From contig DSBP01000045.1 in the NCBI GenBank assembly GCA_011049465.1, positions 1-7,420 of the forward strand: 7,420 nt of DNA. Reading direction: 5' to 3'. Source of the stretch: a bacterium (GTDB taxonomy: Bacteria; Oederibacteriota; PGYV01; DSBP01). The position numbers and the translations under genes were made by a program. This document shows positions 1-6,000 of the stretch, piece by piece. How positions within the stretch are numbered: position 1 is the stretch's first letter; each line of letters starts with the position of its first letter. The notes under the pieces were generated by a model. The model did not search any database. It worked only from the letters and a program-made list of their open reading frames with translations, and was not told the origin of the DNA.

Positions 1-2
1 GG

Positions 3-104
3 AGAAACAAGCCGGTTTCAAGCGGGGTGTATTTGTATGTGCTGGAGGCAGTGTCAGGCGAAGAGCGAGCTAACGCGCGGTCAAAGTGTAGTGTGGTGAG
101 GTAG
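3..104 (+). CDS. C-terminal end of a probable secreted protein with FlgD-like / type A sorting-domain tail (partial)
   Basis: Frame 3 is open from the left edge to a TAG at 102-104 and encodes 33 residues. They contain the stretch NKPVSSGVYLYVLEA, then a charged turn and a terminal SVVR. The pattern (K/R)PV-x-SG-x-Y-x-Y-x-(L/I)-E-A, followed by a short strand ending in V-V-R at the stop, is typical of the last two beta strands of FlgD Ig-like or type A C-terminal sorting domains. These end large secreted or surface proteins in many uncultured and Bacteroidetes-related lineages. Only the tail is present, so the main function of the protein is unknown. The two other forward frames also stay open for 20-30 codons but show no such pattern. 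No hairpin plus T-run terminator is visible after the stop. The family call is by eye from a short segment, so confidence is moderate. Confidence 0.55.
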   Translation, partial: RNKPVSSGVYLYVLEAVSGEERANARSKCSVVR

Positions 105-123
105 GGAGAAAGACAAGTTTATA

Positions 124-151
124 TTTGATATTGGATATTTTATAGTTAAGG
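124..151 (+). repeat. 28-bp AT-rich repeat, copy A
   Basis: This copy matches 217-244 at 26 of 28 positions (differences at 134/227 and 146/239). Internally it falls into 7-nt units when read from 123: ATTTGAT, ATTGGAT, ATTTTAT, AGTTAAG. It belongs to the class of heptad-periodic intergenic arrays seen elsewhere in this window. Function is unknown. Confidence 0.75.
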
Positions 152-216
152 CAGGAAGAAACTGGAAAAAGTTTAAAATTAAAACAAGGGGATTTGGCGG
201 TAATTTTGAATATTGG

Positions 217-244
217 TTTGATATTGAATATTTTATAGTGAAGG
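217..244 (+). repeat. 28-bp AT-rich repeat, copy B
   Basis: Second copy of the repeat at 124-151, in direct orientation, with 26/28 identity and a start-to-start distance of 93 bp. The sequence just upstream (202-216) continues the same AT-rich TTGAATATTGG style, so the array may extend leftward in degenerate form. Confidence 0.75.
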
Positions 245-330
245 AAATAAGACGGGTTCAAATTCAGCGTTGAAGGTTTCATGTTTTAAACCAAAACCGT
301 GTCCAAAATCAAGCCGCATTTAAAGGCAGT

Positions 331-358
331 AATTTGTAATTTGTAGTTTGTAGTTGGA
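331..358 (+). repeat. Heptanucleotide tandem array, AATTTGT type
   Basis: Four consecutive 7-nt units are visible: AATTTGT at 331-337, AATTTGT at 338-344, AGTTTGT at 345-351 and a degenerate AGTTGGA at 352-358. The unit resembles the reverse complement of the TTGCAAA/TTGTAAA units at 2577-2612 and 2905-2940, so the same family appears here in opposite orientation. Confidence 0.75.
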
Positions 359-364
359 AAGCGC

Positions 365-426
365 TGAAACTTGAAACGTGAAACTATGAAGTTGAAACTT
401 GTTCAAACTTGAACCTTGAATTTTGA
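365..426 (+). repeat. Degenerate heptanucleotide array, TGAAACT type
   Basis: Units in strict 7-nt register are TGAAACT (365), TGAAACG (372), TGAAACT (379), ATGAAGT (386), TGAAACT (393), TGTTCAA (400), ACTTGAA (407), CCTTGAA (414), then TTTTGA. Point changes outnumber indels, since the register holds for about 62 bp. The units differ from the AATTTGT array immediately upstream but share the period. Confidence 0.75.
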
Positions 427-499
427 GCAGCGCCGCCGCCGGGAAAGGGTTAATTTCCGGTTTAACTTTTAAGTTTTCAGTTTAAAAGGATACCCTCAT

Positions 500-528
500 T
501 TGACAATCCTCTTCAAATGTAATAAAAT
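500..528 (+). promoter_or_regulatory. Sigma70-type promoter of the antiporter unit
   Basis: TTGACA at 500-505 is a perfect -35 hexamer. It is followed after exactly 17 bp by TAAAAT at 523-528, a 5/6 match to the -10 hexamer. The predicted transcript start is near 535, leaving a leader of about 43 nt before the GTG at 578. This is the clearest promoter in the window and should drive both the antiporter and the overlapping small gene. Confidence 0.8.
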
Positions 529-577
529 ATAGCACATGAAAGGTGTGCGGTAAAAACATTATCAGGAAAGGTGAAGA

Positions 578-2083
578 GTGGCGCATTCTGCAGAGGCATT
601 GTTTCTTATAGCTTCCATACTTGTCTTTATATCCGTTATTGCCAGCAGGGCAACGGACAGGCTCGGGCTGCCCGCGCTTCTTCTCTTTCTCGGCATCGGG
701 ATGCTGGCGGGCTCAGAGGGGCCGGGCGGAATACATTTTGACAATGTAAGCGCCGCCAAATCCCTCGGCATAATAGCCCTTGCCGTGATACTTTTTTACG
801 GAGGAATGGACACAAAGTGGAAGCACGTCAAGCCGGTGCTTGGAAGCGGTATTCTGCTCGCGACTCTCGGCGTGCTGTTTACCGCTGTCATAACGGGTGC
901 TGCCGCGTTTTTTATAGCCGGCCTTCCGCTCGCGCAGTCAATGCTTCTCGGCGCTGTAGTCTCCTCGACCGACGCGGCGGCTGTCTTCTCAATACTGCGC
1001 TCAAGAGGGGTGAATTTAAAGGACAATATGCGTTCTGTCCTTGAGCTTGAATCGGGAAGCAATGACCCCATGGCAATTTTTCTGACTCTCGGAATAATGG
1101 GGATAATAGGGGCGGGCGGCGCCGGAATGGCGGCTCTTGTGCCGAAGTTTTTCTGGGAGATGGGAAGCGCCATTATAGCCGGATATTTGCTGGGAAAAAT
1201 ACTGGTGTTTTTGATAAACAAAATAAACCTTGAGTTTGACGGTTTATACCCTGTACTCACCATGTCTCTGCTCATTATGTTTTTTTCCCTCGCGCTTAAA
1301 GCGGGCATAAACGGCTATCTCTGTGTTTATGCGGCGGGAATTGTGATGTGCAACAGCGACTTTATCCACAGAAAAAACCTTACCCGGTTTCACGAGGGAA
1401 TGGCCTGGCTCGCGCAGATCGGCATGTTTCTTATGTTCGGGCTGCTGGTCTTTCCTTCGGCGCTCGGGCCCGTGGCAGTCGAGGGGCTGCTTGTGGCGGC
1501 AGCGCTGATCTTTATAGCAAGGCCCGCTGCCACATTTATCTGCCTCGCCTTTACCAAATATACATTCAAGGAAAAGCTGCTCTTATCCTGGGTGGGTTTA
1601 AAGGGAGCGGTTCCGATTATCCTCGCGCTCTTTCCGCTCATGGCGGGCATAGAGGGCGGGCAGAAGATTTTTAATATTGTTTTCTTTGTTGTGCTTGTCT
1701 CCGCGCTTCTTCAGGGGAGCACGATCCCGCTTGTCTCAAAGCTGCTCGGGCTTGAGGAGAAGAATGTGGTAAAGAAGAGGTATCCGATAGAGTTTGAGGC
1801 AACCGCGGGCATAGACGCGGATTTAAACGAGGTCTTTGTGCCTTACGAGTCGGAATACGTGGGCAAAAGGCTCTTTGAGATAGGAATACCAAAAGGCTCT
1901 CTTGTAACCCTTGTGTCGAGGGGCGAGCAGTTCATAATACCCGACGGCGGAACCGTTATTGAAGGCGGGGATGTAATGCTTGTGATGGCGGAAAAGCAGG
2001 CGCTTAAAGAACTTGAAAAAAAGCTGGCTGTGCAAAGGGAAAAAAAACACGATGAAAAGGACGGGGGCGATGAGGCGGTTTAA
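578..2083 (+). CDS. nhaP2: NhaP2/CvrA-type potassium (or sodium)/proton antiporter with RCK_C domain
   Basis: A 501-residue inner-membrane exchanger that should swap cytoplasmic K+ (or Na+) for protons in pH, osmotic and volume control. Residues 6 to about 390 contain roughly 12-13 hydrophobic segments of the CPA1 sodium/hydrogen exchanger fold. Family signatures are SSTDAAAVF (129-137), ELESGSNDP (156-164, with N162-D163 at the ion-binding position; the SND form is typical of NhaP2/CvrA) and WVGLKGAVP (338-346). Residues about 412-484 form a TrkA-C/RCK_C regulatory domain with the usual PIPKGSLV-like and GGDVMLVM strands. The protein ends in a short, highly charged tail. It lacks the extra C-terminal CorC/HlyC-like domain of the longer enterobacterial proteins. 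The GTG start is chosen because AGGAAAGGTG (564-573) lies just upstream and the hydrophobic N-terminus begins at once. The cation specificity is inferred from family only. The gene shares its promoter with the overlapping downstream gene. Confidence 0.92.
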   Translation: MAHSAEALFLIASILVFISVIASRATDRLGLPALLLFLGIGMLAGSEGPGGIHFDNVSAAKSLGIIALAVILFYGGMDTKWKHVKPVLGSGILLATLGVLFTAVITGAAAFFIAGLPLAQSMLLGAVVSSTDAAAVFSILRSRGVNLKDNMRSVLELESGSNDPMAIFLTLGIMGIIGAGGAGMAALVPKFFWEMGSAIIAGYLLGKILVFLINKINLEFDGLYPVLTMSLLIMFFSLALKAGINGYLCVYAAGIVMCNSDFIHRKNLTRFHEGMAWLAQIGMFLMFGLLVFPSALGPVAVEGLLVAAALIFIARPAATFICLAFTKYTFKEKLLLSWVGLKGAVPIILALFPLMAGIEGGQKIFNIVFFVVLVSALLQGSTIPLVSKLLGLEEKNVVKKRYPIEFEATAGIDADLNEVFVPYESEYVGKRLFEIGIPKGSLVTLVSRGEQFIIPDGGTVIEGGDVMLVMAEKQALKELEKKLAVQREKKHDEKDGGDEAV

Positions 2084-2501
2084 AATCTTTTTGGCGCTGT
2101 CTTTTATATCTGCGGCGGTTGTCTGCGCGGAGGATAGGCAGATAAAGGTCCACATAGAGGCTGCTTCTGATACTGTTGTCATGCAGACGACAGAGCCGGG
2201 GGTTTATCTCTCCACAAAAAGAAACCCGTTTCTGAGCAACATAGCCGAAATGGAGAAGAAGACGACCGAGCTTAAGGCAATGGCCGACAAAAACGTAATG
2301 GAGCGCGAAATACTGGACGCTATAATAATAAAGATAGTTGATATTGAGCAGGAGCTTGAGCGCCAGGCGCGCATTCAGGCGGTTGTTATTGCCGCGCTGG
2401 CCCTGCTTCTCGTGTTTTGCGTGGTTTATATCGCGGCAGGCGTGATAAAAAGGGTAAGAGGAGACAAAAAAGGCAGGCAGCCTGCAAAAAACAGGGATTA
2501 A
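2070..2501 (+). CDS. Small exported single-pass membrane protein of unknown function
   Basis: A 143-residue protein not matched to a family I recognise. Residues 1-20 form a signal peptide: MRRFK, a hydrophobic core, and a likely signal peptidase I cut after VCA20. C19 is not in a good lipobox, so a lipoprotein is unlikely. Residues 21-57 look like a small beta-rich extracytoplasmic segment. Residues 58-101 are charged and probably helical or coiled-coil (EMEKKTTELKAMADK, DIEQELERQAR). Residues 103-126 are a clear membrane span, and 127-143 a basic tail. The expected topology is N-out with a cytoplasmic basic tail. The start at 2070 is preferred over the in-frame ATGs at 2013 and 2052 because AAGGA (2057-2061) is 8 nt upstream and it gives the cleanest signal peptide. 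ATG 2052 remains possible. It overlaps the antiporter by 14 nt, implying translational coupling and perhaps an accessory role for the antiporter. Confidence 0.75.
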   Translation: MRRFKIFLALSFISAAVVCAEDRQIKVHIEAASDTVVMQTTEPGVYLSTKRNPFLSNIAEMEKKTTELKAMADKNVMEREILDAIIIKIVDIEQELERQARIQAVVIAALALLLVFCVVYIAAGVIKRVRGDKKGRQPAKNRD

Positions 2502-2526
2502 ATACAGCGATGCGTTGTTTTTGTAG

Positions 2527-2546
2527 GGGCGATTCACGAATCGCCC
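2527..2546. repeat. Short palindromic element (GGGGC...GCCC type)
   Basis: GGGCGATTC (2527-2535) is exactly complementary to GAATCGCCC (2538-2546), with a 2-nt AC centre, and is preceded by TTGTAGG. Palindromes opening with GTAGGGGC and closing with GCCC recur as dispersed elements in many bacterial genomes; this is from memory and no search was made. No T-run follows on either strand, so it does not fit an intrinsic terminator even though it lies 25 nt past a stop codon. Confidence 0.8.
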
Positions 2547-2576
2547 AAAGCGGGGTGTCTTTCAGGGTTTGTACTA

Positions 2577-2612
2577 ACTTGCAAATCGCAAATTCCAAAT
2601 TGTAAATTGCCT
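2577..2612 (+). repeat. 36-bp heptad repeat, copy 1
   Basis: This matches 2905-2940 at 35 of 36 positions (C at 2587, T at 2915). From 2580 it reads as 7-nt units of the form TTGCAAA, TCGCAAA, TTCCAAA, TTGTAAA, TTGCCT. The near-perfect conservation over 36 bp contrasts with the unrelated sequence between the two copies. Confidence 0.9.
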
Positions 2613-2624
2613 CACTTGAGGTGG

Positions 2625-2831
2625 GCCGGGGCAGGCAGCGGAGAAATTTCGCCGATTTACATCGGCGGTGAGCCCGGTCATCCGGAGACTCGTGAATATA
2701 CGCGATTAGGCTTGCGCGGGTTTTAGGGCGGCAATCTTATGCAGGGCATGGGTGTTTGGTATGGCGTTGAATAGCGCACAGCACAGACGCGCCCTGAGTT
2801 CTCGACGAAATTTTCCGCTACCCACCCCGTC
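2625..2831. repeat. Inverted-repeat-bounded element (~207 bp)
   Basis: The left arm, 2625-2654, matches the reverse complement of the right arm, 2803-2831, at 24 of 29 aligned positions plus one single-base indel. The core AGCGGA-(G)-AAATTTCG is identical apart from that extra G. The 148 bp between the arms carry no gene. The element could be a miniature transposon-like unit with long terminal inverted repeats, or a structured RNA with a long closing stem. No short target-site duplication is evident at the ends. The outermost repeats (2577-2612 and 2905-2940) flank it at unequal distances (12 and 73 bp), so they are not simple insertion duplications. Confidence 0.6.
2650..2667. other. Perfect hairpin inside the inverted-repeat element
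   Basis: CGCCGAT (2650-2656) and ATCGGCG (2661-2667) form a 7-bp stem with the 4-nt loop TTAC. The stem shares its first five bases with the inner end of the left arm, so in RNA it would compete with the long-range pairing. No T-run follows, so it is not a terminator. Confidence 0.65.
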
Positions 2832-2904
2832 CTGCGTCAGTATGTGTTATGGCAAAGGTTGTTTAGCAGCCTGTAAAAACCGGTTCGTTTCTTCTTTGTC
2901 GTCC

Positions 2905-2940
2905 ACTTGCAAATTGCAAATTCCAAATTGTAAATTGCCT
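2905..2940 (+). repeat. 36-bp heptad repeat, copy 2
   Basis: Direct copy of 2577-2612 with one substitution; starts are 328 bp apart. The units from 2908 are TTGCAAA, TTGCAAA, TTCCAAA, TTGTAAA, TTGCCT. It ends about 24 bp before an isolated TTGAAA and about 60 bp before the -10 of the large gene, so it may lie at the edge of the promoter region. Confidence 0.9.
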
Positions 2941-2975
2941 TCACGCTCCCTCCTGTTTCACCCTTGAAAATTTTA

Positions 2976-3004
2976 CTTTCATTAAACGGAAAATTTTGTA
3001 TAAT
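2976..3004 (+). promoter_or_regulatory. Probable promoter of the large activase-type gene
   Basis: TATAAT at 2999-3004 is a perfect -10 hexamer in AT-rich surroundings. At 17 bp upstream the hexamer is CTTTCA (2976-2981), only a 3/6 match to the -35 consensus. TTGAAA at 2964-2969 is a better hexamer but 29 bp away, too far. A promoter with a weak -35, possibly needing an activator, is the reading. Transcription would start near 3010, giving a leader of about 43 nt. Confidence 0.6.
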
Positions 3005-3036
3005 ATATTCTCGTTACAAATACCGGGTTAGGAGAA

Positions 3037-3042
3037 AAGGAG
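3037..3042 (+). promoter_or_regulatory. Ribosome binding site of the large gene
   Basis: AAGGAG at 3037-3042 is a strong Shine-Dalgarno sequence 10 nt before ATG 3053. A second purine-rich GGAGAAAA starts at 3031. The spacer is pure A/T after the C at 3043, which would keep the start accessible. This fixes the start codon of the long gene. Confidence 0.8.
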
Positions 3043-3052
3043 CATATATATT

Positions 3053-6000
3053 ATGGAACAGAAAGCTTACGGAATATGCCTCGGCGCGTCAACTATAAGC
3101 GCTGTGGGGGTGATTAAGGATGAAAAAGGCATCAGAGTTGATAAGATAATAAGGAAGCACCACGAGGGCAACCCCAAAAATGAGTTCAGGTCCGTGCTTT
3201 ATGAGCTCAATCCGGGAGACGCTCCTGTGCTTGTGACAGGGAGGAAATTCAGGGATTTTGTCCGTTTCCCGTCCATAACCGAGCCGGAGGCCTCTGAATA
3301 CGCGCTTGAATATATATCTTCGGGCGGGAAAAAATATGACACCCTTGTATCGGCCGGCGGCGAGACATTTATGGTTTACAGGCTTGACAGCGGGCACAAG
3401 GTCATCGGGATTTCAACGGGAAACAAGTGCGCGTCGGGAACCGGCGAGTTCTTTCTTCAGCAGATAAAGAGAATGGACCTTGAGCTTGACGGCTCGATAA
3501 AGGCCGCGGAAAAGGGAAAACCATACAGCGTCAGCGGAAGATGCTCCGTGTTCTGCAAGTCCGACTGCACGCACGCGCTTAATAAAGGCGTGCCGGTGGA
3601 GAATGTGACAGCGGGGCTGTGCGAGATGATAGCCGAAAAGATAAGCGAACTTGTGGCGAAGGTGCCGCACACAAGCATAATGGTTGTGGGCGGGACAGCG
3701 CTGAACTCGGCTGTAATGCAGCACGTCAAGAGCAGCCTTGACAACATTTACATCCCGAAAGAGGCGCCGTATTTTGAGGCGCTCGGCGCTGCTGTCGCCT
3801 CTTTTGAGCGGGGGAGAAAGGCGCCTATTGAAATTTTTAACGAGGGCCATTCAAATTTCACCAAACTGCCGCCCTTAAAGGATGCTGAGCAGCTTGTTAA
3901 ATTTAACGAAGCGAAAAAGGGGGCGGCGAAAGAGGGCGACAGGTGCCTTATAGGGCTTGATGTCGGCTCGACAACCACAAAGGCCGTGCTGATGAGGCAA
4001 GGGGACAATGCCATACTTGCCTCCATTTATTTAAGGACCAACGGAAACCCGGTGGAGGCGTCGCGCAGGTGCTACAAATCCATAGTGGAGCAGCTGGCCG
4101 GGATAAAGGTAAAGATAGAAGGCATAGGTGTGACAGGCTCCGGCAGGCAGATTGCGGGGCTATATTCCCTTACCGACGGGATAATAAACGAGATAATAGC
4201 GCATGCCGCTGCTGCCGTATATTTTGACCCTGCGGTTGACACCATATTTGAAATCGGCGGGCAGGACGCGAAATATACGCATCTCACAAACGGAGTGGCC
4301 TCTGATTACGCGATGAACGAAGCGTGCTCGGCCGGTACAGGCTCTTTTCTTGAGGAGTCAGCCTTTGAGTCGTTCAACGTTGACGTAAAGGAGATTGCTG
4401 AACTGGCCCTTAAGGGCGGAGCGCCGCCCAATTTTTCCGACCAGTGCGCCGCGTTTATCTCTTCGGACATTAAAAACGCGTCCCACGAGGGCATATCAAA
4501 AGAGGATATACTCGCGGGGCTTGTTTATTCAATCTGTTTTAATTACGCGAACAGGGTAAAGGGCCACAGGCCCGTAGGGAACAAGGTCTTTATGCAGGGC
4601 GGCGTCTGCTACAACAAGGCTGTCCCGCTTGCCATGGCATCAATACTGAAAAAAGAAATAATAGTGCCGCCTGAGCCGGGGCTTATGGGCGCGTTTGGCG
4701 TGGCTCTTGAGCTCAAAAAAAGGCTGGAACTCGGGCTCCTTGAAAAGGGAGACTACCGCCTTGAGGATATAATAGGAAGGGAGATTAAGAACGAGGAGCC
4801 GTTTATCTGTGCCGGCGGAAAGGAAAAGTGCGACCTTAAATGTTCCATAAACCGGATAAAGATAGAGGACAAGATATACGCGTTCGGCGGCGCGTGCAAC
4901 AGATATTACAACATAAGGTTTAAAATAGAGGTTGATGACGACAGGCTTGATTTTGTTAAGATAAGGAACAAGCTGGCTTTCGAAAAATACGCCCCTCCAA
5001 AACCGGTAAAAGCGGGCGCGCCTGTCATAGGAATAAACAAGTCGCTGCTCATCCACCAGCTGTTTCCGCTTTATTACAATTTTTTCGCCAACCTCGGATG
5101 CAAAGTGGTGGTTCCGTCAAAGGTAAACGAGGAGTCGTTCAACCGGCAGACCTCCTCGTTTTGTTTTCCTGCCCAGGTCGCGATAGGCCTCTTTGACGAC
5201 CTTACGAACATGAAGCCCGATTATTACTTCATGCCCCATCTTGAGGAGATGTTTGTGCACGAGGGCATCAAGAGGAAGGAGTTTTCAGCCACCTGTATTT
5301 TCACGCAGGGCGAGGGGCTCTGGGTAAAACAGCTTTTCAAAGACAAGGACCTTGACGGCAGAATAATCGCTCCGACAATGAACTTCAGCCGCGGGTTTGA
5401 GGCCGCTGAAAAAGATTTTATTGCTGTCGCGGGAAAACTCGGCTTTGGCGCGGGCGAGGCCTCAAAAGCTTTTGCTGACGCGATTAAGACGCACAGAGAA
5501 TACAAGAAAGAGAGAAAAGAGCTGGGCAAAAAAGCCGTTGAAGAACTGGCAAAGTCGCCTGAGAAGACCGGTTACGTCCTCTTTGGGCCGCCGCACAACG
5601 CGCTTACGGACGAGACAAACAAGGGTATACCGAAAAAGTTTTCATCAAGGGGAAAGCTGATAATTCCGTTTGATATGCTCGCGATAGAGAGCGAAACAAT
5701 AGAGGACCCGCACGAGGATTACATGCACTGGGAGATAGGGCAGAAGATTATAAGGGGCGCGCAGATAGTAAAGAAAAACCCGCAGCTTTTCGGGGTCTAT
5801 ATAACGAATTTCCTGTGCGCCATGGACTCCCTGCTTGTGACATATTTCAGGAAAATCATGGAGACAAAACCGTCGCTGACCCTTGAGATAGACGGGCACA
5901 CGGCTGACGCGGGAATTGACACGAGAATCGAGGCGTTTCTTGACGTTGTGAAAAACTACATCGAGGTGCAGGCTGATGTCAGGGACACCCCGCGTGTAAA

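Larger units (their letters stand above)
105..577. other. Non-coding gap with heptad-periodic repeats and antiporter promoter
   Basis: This 473-bp stretch has no convincing gene. Its left part (about 120-430) is AT-rich and built largely of short degenerate repeats with a 7-nt period, listed separately. A GC-rich patch with GCC triplets lies at about 429-445. It leads into an imperfect hairpin, with CCGG-G-AAA at 438-445 pairing with TTTCCGG at 454-460. A second stem, CTTTTAA at 466-472 with TTAAAAG at 482-488 and a 9-nt loop, sits just upstream of the -35 box and could be an operator or merely AT-rich coincidence. The minus-strand open frame across 70-282 simply translates the repeats (low-complexity K/I/N/F/Y) and is not accepted as a gene. 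Confidence 0.7.
2502..3052. other. 551-bp non-coding gap rich in palindromes and repeats
   Basis: No gene is supported. In order it holds a perfect 20-bp palindrome (2527-2546), a 36-bp heptad repeat (2577-2612), a small palindrome CCTCA-CT-TGAGG (2610-2621), an inverted-repeat-bounded element (2625-2831) with an internal hairpin (2650-2667), the second 36-bp heptad repeat (2905-2940), then a promoter and ribosome binding site for the large downstream gene. Short open frames here (for example 2752-2967 on + and 2386-2598 on -) read straight through the repeats and have no family features. No hairpin followed by a T-run is seen after the stop at 2501, so the upstream unit has no obvious intrinsic terminator. 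Confidence 0.7.

Noticed and set aside
20..34. 15-bp near match between 20-34 and 2548-2562 (AAGCGGGGTGT core)
   Set aside because: One mismatch in 15 bp and an 11-bp exact core are expected a few times by chance in a window this size; the first copy lies in coding sequence.
70..282. Minus-strand open frame of 70 codons
   Set aside because: It is composed of K/I/N/F/Y-rich translation of the AT repeats, overlaps the end of the left-edge gene and has no domain features.
123..426. CRISPR-like array from the repeated short units
   Set aside because: Units are 7 nt, contiguous and degenerate, with no unique spacers of regular length and no cas genes nearby.
2004..2537. Minus-strand open frame of 177 codons
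   Set aside because: It lies opposite the small membrane protein gene and the antiporter end, is rich in R/L/H/Y typical of antisense shadows, and lacks a start context.
2527..2546. Intrinsic terminator for the antiporter unit
   Set aside because: The stem is good but is followed by AAAGCGGGG on + and by TACAAAAAC on -, with no T-run on either strand.
2752..2967. Plus-strand open frame of 71 codons in the gap before the large gene
   Set aside because: It crosses the right inverted-repeat arm and the 36-bp heptad repeat, has no good ribosome binding site, and its protein shows no family resemblance.
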